Below, piece by piece: positions 8,231 through 16,988 of a stretch of 64,000 bases of DNA. Within the stretch, counting starts at the first letter, position 1; the number at the start of each line of letters is the position of its first letter. This DNA is from Peptoniphilus_A sp050943655 (GTDB taxonomy: Bacteria; Bacillota; Clostridia; Tissierellales; Peptoniphilaceae): NCBI RefSeq assembly GCF_050943655.1, contig NZ_JBMNPQ010000002.1, positions 18,019-82,018 of the forward strand. Direction: 5' to 3'. The position numbers and the translations under genes were made by a program. A model generated the notes under the pieces. It saw only the letters and a list, made by a program, of their open reading frames with translations, did not search any database and was not told the DNA's origin.

Positions 8231-8653
8231 ATGGATTACAGAAGATTTAACAACACAATAATAGCAAGAATCGATAGAGGCGAAGAAGTTCACGAAAAAT
8301 TAGAAGAAATCGCCACAAAAGAAAACATAAAGCTCGCAAGCATCTACGGACTTGGAGCGACAGACAAATTTAGAATAGGATCATTTAAAGTATCAAACAA
8401 GGACTACACAGAATACGACTTCGAAGGCGACTACGAAATACTATCAATAATAGGAAGCATATCCACAAAAGATGGAGAGTACTACCCACATCTTCACATA
8501 AGCTGTGGCGATGACAAAGGAAAAGTATTTGGCGGTCACCTTAAAAAAGCTCGCATTAGCGTAACTTGCGAACTGACAATAAATGTAATAGACGGAAGAG
8601 TCGAAAGACAAATAGACGAAGAAACAGGAATAAACATTTATAAATTTGACTAA
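8231..8653 (+). CDS. PPC (DUF296) domain protein
   Basis: The 140-aa product is a single PPC/DUF296 domain: ASIYGLGATDKFRIG, then HLHISCGDDKGKVFGGHL with the conserved histidines that bind metal in bacterial members, then CELTINVIDG. Plant versions are fused to AT-hooks and bind DNA; stand-alone bacterial ones form trimers of uncertain role. It follows mgsA by 11 bases with an AGGAGG site and precedes a strong terminator. Confidence 0.88.
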   Translation: MDYRRFNNTIIARIDRGEEVHEKLEEIATKENIKLASIYGLGATDKFRIGSFKVSNKDYTEYDFEGDYEILSIIGSISTKDGEYYPHLHISCGDDKGKVFGGHLKKARISVTCELTINVIDGRVERQIDEETGINIYKFD

Positions 8654-8659
8654 TAAATT

Positions 8660-8680
8660 GGGGCCGCTGGGCCCCTTTTT
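8660..8680 (+). terminator. Intrinsic terminator of mgsA operon
   Basis: GGGGCC and GGCCCC form a stem around a 4-base loop and are followed by TTTTT. Confidence 0.85.
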
Positions 8681-8982
8681 GTGTGGAGAAAATTATTTTA
8701 TAGATAATCTGTAGGGTCGTGGGAGCGATGCGCCCTCGTCTTAACCACGTTGCATATTGAAGCCATTCCCCGTAAGATGTTCTTGTTAAGACGATAAGGT
8801 CTCGCCCTACTACTTTGCAGATCCCTCGACTACGCTCGGGATGACGGAGTGTGGGGGCGTCATCCTGAGCGAAACGGAAGGCGCAGCCTGGAGTGCAGTC
8901 GAAGGATCTGTAGTGTTGTCTGGCGATGTGTTTTCGTCTTGATGTAAAAGTGTTTTGGGGTGATATGCGGCAGTAAAGTTTC

Positions 8983-9112
8983 GCAAAAAGCCGTTAAAAA
9001 TTTCATTTGTTTGAGCAAGCCACAATAACCATTTCAAGTTAAAGAAAAAAGCTATAGAGAAAAAACTTAACAAAAATTATAACTCGCGAGTTATGAAATT
9101 TAGGCTTTTTGC
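8983..9112 (+). repeat. 130-bp core repeat, copy A
   Basis: The ends are GCAAAAAGCC and GGCTTTTTGC, a perfect 10-bp inverted repeat, and AAATTTCAT/ATGAAATTT pair just inside them. Three other copies in the window have exactly the same length and only scattered substitutions. Confidence 0.85.
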
Positions 9113-9179
9113 GGAGTACTAAAAAGTCAGATAAGTTCAACACATTTTCCGAAGTGGGCGTTGGGGATTAGGTTGGTGC

Positions 9180-9238
9180 GCGAGGAAGGGAAGGGGACAA
9201 TCGCAGCGGATGAGCGGAAGCCCCCTTCCCTTCCTCGC
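9180..9238 (+). repeat. G-rich/C-rich hairpin, copy A
   Basis: GCGAGGAAGGGAAGGGG pairs perfectly over 17 bases with CCCCTTCCCTTCCTCGC, leaving a 25-base loop. There is no T run after the stem, so it is not a standard terminator. Confidence 0.8.
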
Positions 9239-9762
9239 AAAATGAAATGCAAAACGCAGTTTTGAGATTAAGTTATTTATGATTTAACCTTGAGGTTTTC
9301 TCGTTAAGACGACAAGGTCTCGCCCTACTACTTTGCAGATCCCTCGACTAACGCTCGGGATGACCGGTAGGAGACGACAGTGAATGTAGATAATTTCATA
9401 ACAATATCAGAGAAATGCCCACCTCCAACGTCATCCTGAGCGAACGAAGTGAGTCGCACTTTACAGCATAAGACCTACGACGAAATCAAAGATTTCTGTT
9501 AGGTCTTTAAAGGATCTGTAGAGTGATGGCGACGATGTGTTGTCGTCTTGATGTGAAAAAGTTTTGGAGTTTTTCTCCTTTACGCTATTTCTTTAAGACG
9601 ATGAGGTTCGCCCTACTTTACAGATCCCTCGACTGTCGCTCGGTATGACTTATTGAGACGTTTATATGAATAAACTGTTATGTGCCTTTATGCAATAAAT
9701 TTTTCTTACAAATCAGTCAACTCTAATTTTACTTCAGTAAAACTTTTTAAAAACATAAAAAA

Positions 9763-9786
9763 CCTACAGACCTTAAAATCTGTAGG
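9763..9786 (-). terminator. Terminator after yvlD-like gene
   Basis: CCTACAGA and TCTGTAGG pair. On the minus strand the stem is followed by a T-rich run. Confidence 0.75.
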
Positions 9787-9794
9787 CTTCTATA

Positions 9795-10136
9795 TTATTT
9801 TTCAAAAATTTTCATTACAAAACTATTTATTAAGCCAAGTACTATTGCTGCCCAAAATGCTGTTCCAAAGCTTGCGATATAAGCATTTGGTGTAAATTTA
9901 AAAGCAATCATTAGCACTAGAGCATTTACAACTAAGGAAAAAATTCCGAATGTTAATATTGTAAGTGGTAGTGACAATACTTTTAATATTGGTTTAATAA
10001 ACATATTGACAATGCCAAGAACAATTGCAAAAAGAATCATTGTTCCACTTGTTGCAAAGTGAATGTTAGCAAAAAGTGCATCTAGAATAAAAATTGAAAT
10101 TAAGTTAGCAATTAAAGTTGCTATAGGACTAATCAT
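9795..10136 (-). CDS. YvlD / phage holin family 4-like membrane protein
   Basis: The 113-aa product has about four membrane segments and the family pattern GIVNMFIKPILKVLSLPLTILTFGIFSLVVNALVL. YvlD-type proteins are small envelope proteins whose annotation as holin-like rests only on distant similarity; no phage genes surround this one. A GGAGG site lies seven bases before the start. It stands alone between a terminator and the aldehyde dehydrogenase gene. Confidence 0.85.
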   Translation of the reverse strand: MISPIATLIANLISIFILDALFANIHFATSGTMILFAIVLGIVNMFIKPILKVLSLPLTILTFGIFSLVVNALVLMIAFKFTPNAYIASFGTAFWAAIVLGLINSFVMKIFEK

Positions 10137-10160
10137 TAAAAAACCTCCATGATTAATAAT

Positions 10161-11537
10161 TTATTTATAAAATTTTTTTAAAATATTTAAGTAACTATCT
10201 TTGTAAGGGTGGTTCCTAAACTTGATGTCAAAAAATTTGGATTTATATAGGCATGTCCTCTTCCTTGTAAAAGTATCAAAGCTTGCCTTGCCGTGATAAT
10301 TTCCAATTCCAGAATTTTTAACTCCGCCAAAGGGAGCTCTATTCGATGCCATGTGCATAAGCGTGTCGTTTACGCATACTCCTCCAGAATTTATATTAGA
10401 AATAATCTTTTCGATAAAATCATCGTCGTCAGAAAAAATATACATTGCAAGGGGATTTTTGTTAACTTCAACGATATCACGAATCTCATCGATGTTTTCA
10501 AAGGTCAAAATCGGAAAGATTGGTCCAAAGATTTCTTCGTTCATGACTTTTGAGTCAAGACTCGGCGAGTCGATTATAACGGGAGAAATTTTTAAATTTT
10601 CTTCGTCAAAGTGCTCTACTCCAAGCTTTGGAAAGATTGCGTTACCTTCAATCAAGTTTGCGACTCTGTTAAAATGTCTTTCGTTAATAATATTTGGATA
10701 ATTTTTGTAATAATATTCCTTACTCGGTATGGCCTTTTTTATCTGATGAATTATCTCATCAATCAGCCTATTTTTAACCAAGCTGTGACATATGATGTAG
10801 TCAGGTGCGACACAGGTCTGCCCCGCGTTCATAAGCTTTCCAAAGACAATTCTTTTGGCACATTTTTTGATATTTACATTTTCATCGACAATAGTAGGCG
10901 ACTTGCCACCAAGCTCAAGCGTAACGGGAGTTAGATTTTTTGATGCTGCCTCCATTACAATTTTTCCAACTCTAGGGCTTCCAGTAAAAAATATATAGTC
11001 AAAGTCCTTTTCGAGAAGCTTGCTGCTTACATCTTCTGCTCCCTGAACAACTTGTACCCTATTATCAGAAATCTCCTTTAAAATTTTATCTATCCAAAAG
11101 GAAGTCTCGTTTGCGTATTCAGAGGGCTTTAAAATAACAGTGTTTCCGCCAGCAACTGCTCCCACAAGAGGAGTTAGACTTAAGTTAATAGGATAGTTCC
11201 AAGGCGACATTATGAGTACGACGCCGTGAGGCTCTTTAATAACCTTAAGGCTTCCTGGAAACTGCGTGATTGAAGTTCTAGGATTATCAGGTTTTGATAA
11301 TCTTTTAAGATTTTTTAAAAAATAATTTATCTCTTCATACACAATTCCAAGCTCTGTCATAAAAGCCTCGGCCCTTGACTTGCCGAGATCCTTATAAACC
11401 GCATTTAAAAGTTTTTCTTCGTGCTTTTCTAAAGCATCTTTTAAAATTCTAAGATAATAAATGCGGCCATCGATGTCTCTTGTCTTGCCACTTTTATAAT
11501 AATCATAAGAATTTTTAAAAATTAGATCAATGTCCAT
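10161..11537 (-). CDS. NAD(P)-dependent aldehyde dehydrogenase (class 3/fatty aldehyde type)
   Basis: At 458 aa this fits the short class 3 aldehyde dehydrogenases. The substrate-side asparagine is N114 (SPWNYP), the glycine motif is FTGSPRVGK (184-192), the general base is E208 (LELGGKSP) and the nucleophile is C242 (GQTCVAPDY). The enzyme oxidises medium or long aldehydes to acids. A GGTGAT site precedes the start. The gene may be read through from the LURP-one gene, but a 50-base gap leaves this open. Confidence 0.93.
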   Translation of the reverse strand: MDIDLIFKNSYDYYKSGKTRDIDGRIYYLRILKDALEKHEEKLLNAVYKDLGKSRAEAFMTELGIVYEEINYFLKNLKRLSKPDNPRTSITQFPGSLKVIKEPHGVVLIMSPWNYPINLSLTPLVGAVAGGNTVILKPSEYANETSFWIDKILKEISDNRVQVVQGAEDVSSKLLEKDFDYIFFTGSPRVGKIVMEAASKNLTPVTLELGGKSPTIVDENVNIKKCAKRIVFGKLMNAGQTCVAPDYIICHSLVKNRLIDEIIHQIKKAIPSKEYYYKNYPNIINERHFNRVANLIEGNAIFPKLGVEHFDEENLKISPVIIDSPSLDSKVMNEEIFGPIFPILTFENIDEIRDIVEVNKNPLAMYIFSDDDDFIEKIISNINSGGVCVNDTLMHMASNRAPFGGVKNSGIGNYHGKASFDTFTRKRTCLYKSKFFDIKFRNHPYKDSYLNILKKFYK

Positions 11538-11588
11538 AGCATCACCTACTTACTAATCATATACCCATATTTATATCAAATTACTTTA

Positions 11589-12077
11589 TTAATTTGCACT
11601 GCGTGCAATGTCTATTAAGTGATCTATTGCAATCATAAAGGCGACGATTATGTCCATGTACTCTTCATCATATATCTCAATTTCAAATCTGTCGGCAATA
11701 GTAAAGAGCTCGCGCTTCATCTGGCCAATTTCCTTGTCGCCATTTTTAATCACAAAGTTGTGGGATAAAAAATCTCCTTCGATAGAAATATCCATGCTTG
11801 GAAAGATTACATCAATTTTCTTATAAAATAACCTAAAGCGTGACTTTAACCTTGCCACATCTCCATTTGCAAAAGTTATTACAAACTCGGGAAGATAGTG
11901 GAGAAGTTCCCTTGTGATGACGAAGATCTCGTTATGATTTTTATCAGAAACTGTAACATTTAACCCGAAAAAAGCAAAATCTTGATCCACATAATAAACC
12001 ACTTCGTCGTTCTCATCTAAAATTGGATAGTGGTCTGTAATCTTAAAAACTTTTTGCTGTATGTATAATTTTTTCAT
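11589..12077 (-). CDS. LURP-one-related (DUF567) protein
   Basis: The 162-aa product opens MKKLYIQQKVFKITDHYPILDENDEVVYYVD, the start of the LURP-one/YxjI fold. This is a Tubby-like barrel that probably binds membrane lipid or acts as a scaffold in bacteria. Regular beta-strand alternation runs through the first 120 residues and the C-terminus is a helix (VAFMIAIDHLIDIAR), as in the Tubby fold. An AAGGAG site precedes the start. The cellular role is unknown. Confidence 0.8.
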   Translation of the reverse strand: MKKLYIQQKVFKITDHYPILDENDEVVYYVDQDFAFFGLNVTVSDKNHNEIFVITRELLHYLPEFVITFANGDVARLKSRFRLFYKKIDVIFPSMDISIEGDFLSHNFVIKNGDKEIGQMKRELFTIADRFEIEIYDEEYMDIIVAFMIAIDHLIDIARSAN

Positions 12078-12207
12078 AAAAACTCCTTAAACTTAAAAAA
12101 ATTGGGCATATAATATATAATATTATTATGTTAGAAAGTTTTTTGTAATACAAGGAAAAATCTCTTCTTTGACAAAACTTAACTTTTTAATCAGAATGGA
12201 GGAAAAC

Positions 12208-12969
12208 ATGAAGAGAGAATACAGCTATTTTCCAATTTTTGGAATAATCATAATTAACGCAATAATAGCAGTGATATTAAATGAAATTTCTGAAAACTTG
12301 GAATTTATACAACTTATCGTGGGAATAATATCAAACTTTTTAATCTTTTCGGGACTATTACATACGAGAACGGGAGGAATAGGAGATTATTTTTCAAACA
12401 TCAAGAGAATAAATGCGAATGTAATATTTGTAAATATAGTCTCTGGAATAATAAGCGCATTGTTTTTGATGCTTATCATATCCTTAAGCGCGGTCTCTTA
12501 TATTCCAGATGACATCTACTTTGAAAAGAGCTCATCTAATATTGGAATAATAACAGCACTGGTAATTGGCACAATAATTATGGAACTTATATTTATGTAC
12601 ACAAACTTGGTGTTGGCAGACGAGAGAAATGAAGAATTAAGCTTTGGAGCTTCGCTAAAACTTGTAATAAAGACTGGATTTAATTTGACACTTGAAACAG
12701 TAAAAATATTTTTAAAGATATTTTTTATACCAGTGATATTTTTAATAATAGTTGGACTAATGACTGTGACAAAAAGTGTTGGAGTTCTGCCAACAATTGC
12801 AGTAATAGGACTTTCAGTGAGCATTATATATTTAGTATTTGCAATACCAACATATATGGCTCGAATCTCCGATGCGTATATAGATTACACAGGACATAAC
12901 ATTGATGGAAAATTAGAAGATGGGGAAGAACAAGACGAAGAAGAACGAGACGAAGATCCAGAAGATTAA
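12208..12969 (+). CDS. Orphan polytopic membrane protein with acidic tail
   Basis: I do not recognise the family. The 253-aa protein has about six membrane segments, several beginning with Ile-rich runs. It ends in a soluble tail with a very acidic stretch (LEDGEEQDEEERDEDPED). The ATG at 12208 has GGAGG five bases upstream; an earlier in-frame ATG at 12169 has no ribosome site. It diverges from the LURP-one gene and is followed by a terminator hairpin that belongs to the repeat-island family. Confidence 0.8.
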   Translation: MKREYSYFPIFGIIIINAIIAVILNEISENLEFIQLIVGIISNFLIFSGLLHTRTGGIGDYFSNIKRINANVIFVNIVSGIISALFLMLIISLSAVSYIPDDIYFEKSSSNIGIITALVIGTIIMELIFMYTNLVLADERNEELSFGASLKLVIKTGFNLTLETVKIFLKIFFIPVIFLIIVGLMTVTKSVGVLPTIAVIGLSVSIIYLVFAIPTYMARISDAYIDYTGHNIDGKLEDGEEQDEEERDEDPED

Positions 12970-12976
12970 ATAGTAA

Positions 12977-13013
12977 AAAAAAGGTATGGTGCATAACTTG
13001 CATCATACCTTTT
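12977..13013. terminator. Terminator hairpin related to the repeat-island hairpins
   Basis: GGTATGGTGCA pairs with TGCATCATACC over 11 bases, flanked by A and T runs, so it can act in both directions. Read on the minus strand, the stem and the bases next to it (TTCTTTATTAATAGAAAAGG) match the hairpins at 18384, 47267 and 47665, but the long conserved loop is absent. Confidence 0.7.
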
Positions 13014-13638
13014 CTATTAATAAAGAATTTAGAAAACTCTCGGCACAGTAGATTGATTAACTATAAAAAGCCTTCACACGCCGTCATATTGAGTGAGGGG
13101 TTCGATAGAGTCGCAGAATCTGCGTCTTAAGGAGAAACAGCCTAAGCGTCTTAAAGAGATAGCGTAAAGGAGAATGACTCCAATACGCAACGTGGTTAAG
13201 ACGACCGCACATCGCTCCCGAGACCCTACAGATCCTTCGACTTCGTCGTCGCTTTGCTCCTTCTTCGCTCAGGATGACGCCCCATGAGGTGTTCTTCATA
13301 TAACGCAGATGAACCATGGCGCAGTTACAACATACTCTATTAATAACCTCAACACTCCGTCATCTTGAGCGAAAGAAAATTCGCAAGAATTTTCTGAAGT
13401 CGAAAGATCTGTAACTTTAGAAGCAACAGCCTACTCGTTTTAACCAAACAACGTAGAGGGCATAACTATAACTATCGAAAAATAACCTAAACACCTGTCG
13501 TCACCTATTATTCGTCATCCCGAGCGTAGTCGAGAAATCTGCGCCTTTAGGAGAAACAACCTAAGCGTCTTAACGAGATAACCTCATGGTTAAATCATAA
13601 ATAACTTAATCTCAAAACTACGTTTTGCATTCCTTTTT

Positions 13639-13698
13639 GCGAGGAAGGGAAGGGGGCTTCCGCTCATCCGCTGCGATTGTCCCCTTCCCTCTCCTCGC
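13639..13698 (-). repeat. G-rich/C-rich hairpin, copy B
   Basis: The left arm GCGAGGAAGGGAAGGGG pairs with a right arm carrying one extra CT near its middle. The loop sequence is the complement of that in copy A. Confidence 0.75.
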
Positions 13699-13765
13699 GC
13701 ACCAACCTAACCCCCAACGCCCACTTCGGAGAATGTGTTGAACTTATCTGACTATTTAGTACTCC

Positions 13766-13895
13766 GCAAAAAGCCTAAATTTCATAACTCGCAGATTATA
13801 ATTTTTGTTAAGCTTTTTCTCTATAGCTTTTTTCTTTAACTTGAAATGGTTATTGTGGTTTGCTCAAACAAATGAAATTTTTAACGGCTTTTTGC
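13766..13895 (-). repeat. 130-bp core repeat, copy B
   Basis: It is the reverse complement of copy A with about five differences, and has the same 10-bp inverted ends and the same length. Confidence 0.85.
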
Positions 13896-14122
13896 GAAAC
13901 TTGTCTTCTGCATATCACCCCAAAACACTTTTACATCAAAACGAAAACACATCGCTCAAAGACTCTACAGATCCTTCGACTGCACTCCAGGCTTCGCCTT
14001 CCGTTCCGCTCAGGATGACGTTGGATGGGTGATGGTCAAAACTACGACACATTGCTCCCACAGCCCCACAAATCCTTCGACGCACAAAATAATTTTTCTA
14101 TTGTTTTAACTGCATTAAAAAA

Positions 14123-14139
14123 GGAAGGCTTAGCCTTCC
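14123..14139 (-). terminator. Terminator after the M18 aminopeptidase gene
   Basis: GGAAGGCT and AGCCTTCC pair around a single base. On the minus strand TTTTTT follows, directly beyond the stop codon. Confidence 0.8.
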
Positions 14140-14146
14140 CAATAAT

Positions 14147-15466
14147 TTATTCTACTTCAAATCCGTGAGCGCTGTCGATTTTTATATTTGTGTTATAAAA
14201 TTCTTCAAGTCCCTTTACTGCGTAGTAAACGTCTTTTGCTCCGCCAGTTTCATAATTTGAGTGCATTGCAATTTGTGCAAGACCCATGTCAACTGCGTGA
14301 ACAGAAACTTGTGTGTTGGATAAGTTTCCTAAAGTGCTGCCGCCCATGATGTTACTTCTGTTTGCAAAGTTTTGGTATGGAACTTCCGCGCGATTTAGTA
14401 TAGTCTTAAACACAGATTGGCTAAACGCATCAGATGTGTATTTTTGGTTTGCAGCTTCTTTTATTACAATTCCGCCGTTCATGAATACTTTGTTTTCGTC
14501 ATCAGTTTTTTCTGGATGGTTTGGATGAACTGCGTGTGCGTTGTCGCATGATACTAAGAAACTCTTGCTAATTGCTCTAAAGTAGTCTTCTTCAGTGTAA
14601 CCGAGATTGTTGTTAATTCTCTTTAGAACATCGTGAAGGAATGTTGACATTGCACCTTGTTTTGTGTTTGATCCAACTTCTTCATTGTCAAAGCATGCAT
14701 ATACATTAATAGCCTTGTCATTGTTAGATGCGATAAATGCCTTCATTGATGTGAATGCACATTCTAGGTCGTCAAGTTTTGGAGTTGATATAAATTCATT
14801 TTCAAGTCCCCAAACTTTTCCCTCTTGTCTATTTACAAGGAACAAATCTTTTGCTATAATGTCTTCTTCTTTGACGCCCATTTCGTCAGCAATCATCTTG
14901 TCGTAAGCACCTTTTTTAAGTGCGCCTGCTGAAAATAGTGGACAAAGGTCAACTTGTCTATTGTATTTGTATCCGTCGTTAATATCTCTATTAAAGTGAA
15001 TTGGTTGATTTGGTATTATCAACAAATCTTTGTCGATGTTAAGAAGTTTTGATTCTACCTTGTTGCCGTCCTTTACCAAGACTCTTCCTGCAAGTGAAAG
15101 AGGTTTATCAAGCCAAGTTGAGTCGATTACTCCGCCGTAACTTTCGACATTAAGTCTTAGGTAGTCGTCTGGTCCTTCTAGTTCTGGCACGCTCTTTACC
15201 TTGTAAGTTGGTGAGTCGCTATGTGATGCTGTCATTTGGAAGTGGTAGTCAGTTAGGTCACGGCCTATTTTAAAGGCGATGATACTTGATCCATTTCTCA
15301 TTGTGTAGTAAGCTTTTCCCTTTTCAAGCTTCCATTCTTCGCCTTCTCTTAAATAAGTTGCGCCTGCTTCTTCCATATAGTTTTTTATATTATCGATTGA
15401 GTGGAACATACTTGCACTTTTTTTATTAAATTCAAGTAGTTCTTCTGCTAATTTTAAATATTCCAT
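14147..15466 (-). CDS. apeB: M18 family aminopeptidase
   Basis: The 439-aa product has the M18 metallopeptidase pattern: H82-S-D84-S-P, a DDLECAF segment, CFDNEEVGSNTKQGA with metal and catalytic glutamates, and CDNAHAVHPNHPEK. It ends with a late MHSNYETGGAKD motif. M18 enzymes are zinc- or cobalt-dependent cytoplasmic exopeptidases preferring acidic or neutral N-terminal residues, as expected in a peptide-fermenting anaerobe. An AGAGGTG site precedes the ATG. It lies downstream of an APC permease, separated by a terminator-like hairpin. Confidence 0.93.
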   Translation of the reverse strand: MEYLKLAEELLEFNKKSASMFHSIDNIKNYMEEAGATYLREGEEWKLEKGKAYYTMRNGSSIIAFKIGRDLTDYHFQMTASHSDSPTYKVKSVPELEGPDDYLRLNVESYGGVIDSTWLDKPLSLAGRVLVKDGNKVESKLLNIDKDLLIIPNQPIHFNRDINDGYKYNRQVDLCPLFSAGALKKGAYDKMIADEMGVKEEDIIAKDLFLVNRQEGKVWGLENEFISTPKLDDLECAFTSMKAFIASNNDKAINVYACFDNEEVGSNTKQGAMSTFLHDVLKRINNNLGYTEEDYFRAISKSFLVSCDNAHAVHPNHPEKTDDENKVFMNGGIVIKEAANQKYTSDAFSQSVFKTILNRAEVPYQNFANRSNIMGGSTLGNLSNTQVSVHAVDMGLAQIAMHSNYETGGAKDVYYAVKGLEEFYNTNIKIDSAHGFEVE

Positions 15467-15515
15467 TTTTTACACCTCTATTTTTATTTAACCAATTTTA
15501 CACAAATTAAAACAA

Positions 15516-15535
15516 AGAGCCGGATGACCGACTCT
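15516..15535 (-). terminator. Terminator between the APC permease and aminopeptidase genes
   Basis: An 8-bp stem (AGAGTCGG with CCGGCTCT on the minus strand, one G-U) is followed by a mixed T-rich run. The weak T run suggests partial readthrough into apeB. Confidence 0.6.
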
Positions 15536-15542
15536 TTAAATT

Positions 15543-16988
15543 TTATTTTTCAATTCCAAGTTTTTTATCTTCACGTGCTCTAAGCATTGGAAGGATCATA
15601 CCAAGTGCAATTAGTACCACTGGAGTGATAATATTTAGCATAAGTTGGAATGGATCGTCTGAGTAGATTCCAAGTAGACAGCAAGCTGCTGTTACGAAGA
15701 AGCACCATCCACCAAAGAATAAAGCAACGCCGTTACCCTTGACGAATTTATATTCTCTTGGGAACTCTTCAGTTTTTCTTCTAAGAGCAATGTATGCAAC
15801 AAATACCCATAGATAACGAAGAGGCATTACGATTGAATTTAGTTTAGTAAGTTGTCTTAAAACTGCAGCAGCACCTGGTGCTACGATTTGTGCAACAATA
15901 ATAGCTCCGCAAAGAACAACTACAAGCTTGATACCATTTATAAATGCACCGTATTTATTCTTTTTAAGAAGACTTCTTGGGATAAATTGATTTGCCCTTT
16001 CGTCTTCAAGAAGCATTCTAAGTGGTGCGTCAATACTTACAACTAGTGTAGAGAATTGTCCAATCATGTTGCAAAGAGCATAGATGATTAGAAGAGTATT
16101 TCCAATTCCGTAGTATTCACCAAGTTGTTGAAAAGCCATGTAAGCTCCGTTTGCAAGGTATGAGTCAAAAGCCTCTGGACTTGCGTTTATAAGTTCTGGA
16201 TCAAACATCATTCCCATAGCAATAGTACCAAATACAGCAGAAATAATTACCATGATTGCAGCAAAGATCATTGCTCTAGGGAATGCCTTAGAAGCGTCGC
16301 CTTCCATCTTGTTAACATAAGGACTCATCTTCTCAATACCACCTACAGCAAATACTAAGATTGATAGAGAAGTGAAGTACTTCATATCAAATGTTGGAAT
16401 CAAATTATTAAATGACCAGTCTGCAGAAAGATATCCACCGTTTGGATTAATCTTTGGAGCAGCAAACATCATTACAATATATAAAATTGACATTACAAAC
16501 ATTGAAGAACCTGCAAGAGTGGCAAGATTTTTAAGAGGGTTGATACCTCTACTAGCAACCCAACAGAAGAATAAAAATACAACTAAAGTTGCAATTTGAA
16601 TATAAACTGTTGGAATCTTATCATAAACATCTGCACTTTGGAAAATCATCCAAGAAAGAGCCTTAAGTCCGCCTGATCCCTTTGAAGCAATGTATGTGAT
16701 GTGACATGCCCAATAAGTCCAACCTGCGTAGTAAGCAAGTTTTTCATTAGTAGTGGATCTGATCCAAGAAGTAACCCCTCCACCTTCGTTTTTAAAAGCA
16801 CTGCCAAGTTCTCCTACCATGAAAGCATTTGGAATGAAGTAAAGTAAAAACATCATTATCCATGAGAAGATAACTTGAATACCGTTGAAGTATATAAAAC
16901 CATTAACAACATTACCAAAACCCCAAAGAGTCGAGAACGCCATAAATGAAAGCATATACCATTTAATTCGTTTTTCTGATTCTATCAA
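15543..16988 (-). CDS. APC superfamily amino acid permease
   Basis: The 481-aa protein has about twelve hydrophobic segments and opens with the APC pattern FSTLWGFGNVVNGFIYFNG and GELGSAFKNEGGGVTSWIRS. It probably exchanges or imports an amino acid with protons or another amino acid; the substrate cannot be read. The start is TTG at 16988, with AAAGGAG eight bases upstream and no better codon near. It lies upstream of apeB, fitting a peptide/amino-acid fermentation theme. Confidence 0.88.
   Translation of the reverse strand: MIESEKRIKWYMLSFMAFSTLWGFGNVVNGFIYFNGIQVIFSWIMMFLLYFIPNAFMVGELGSAFKNEGGGVTSWIRSTTNEKLAYYAGWTYWACHITYIASKGSGGLKALSWMIFQSADVYDKIPTVYIQIATLVVFLFFCWVASRGINPLKNLATLAGSSMFVMSILYIVMMFAAPKINPNGGYLSADWSFNNLIPTFDMKYFTSLSILVFAVGGIEKMSPYVNKMEGDASKAFPRAMIFAAIMVIISAVFGTIAMGMMFDPELINASPEAFDSYLANGAYMAFQQLGEYYGIGNTLLIIYALCNMIGQFSTLVVSIDAPLRMLLEDERANQFIPRSLLKKNKYGAFINGIKLVVVLCGAIIVAQIVAPGAAAVLRQLTKLNSIVMPLRYLWVFVAYIALRRKTEEFPREYKFVKGNGVALFFGGWCFFVTAACCLLGIYSDDPFQLMLNIITPVVLIALGMILPMLRAREDKKLGIEK

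Larger units (their letters stand above)
8705..9660 (+). repeat. Repeat island A (no gene)
   Basis: The stretch 8681-9794 holds no gene. It contains, in order: an imperfect inverted repeat (arms 8707-8745 and 8785-8823) ending in GCAGATCCCTCGAC; a GTCATCCTGAGC-type palindromic unit (~8860-8912); the 130-bp core (8983-9112); a G-rich/C-rich hairpin (9180-9238); and two further copies of the palindromic units (to ~9650). The same modules recur in the same order in islands B, C and D. Confidence 0.85.
13070..14085 (-). repeat. Repeat island B (no gene), inverted relative to A
   Basis: No gene is supported between 13014 and 14146. The same modules as island A are present in reverse orientation: palindromic units with ATCCTTCGACT...GCTCAGGATGACG (~13240-13280 and ~13970-14020), the G-rich/C-rich hairpin (13639-13698) and the 130-bp core (13766-13895). 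Confidence 0.85.

Noticed and set aside
8810..9073. Open frame of 87 codons on the minus strand in island A, with a similar one at 13805-14032 in island B
   Set aside because: The shared part is the 130-bp core plus palindromic repeat. In the core copies at 17920 and 37980 the same frame has early stops, and no ribosome site is present, so similarity comes from repeated DNA, not a gene.
8680..9700. Possible CRISPR array or rRNA fragment because of many short repeats
   Set aside because: Repeats vary in length, alternate in orientation and have no uniform spacers; no rRNA signature was seen and no cas genes are near.
9795..10136. Phage holin suggesting a prophage
   Set aside because: The protein is of YvlD type and no phage structural, integrase or lysin gene is present.
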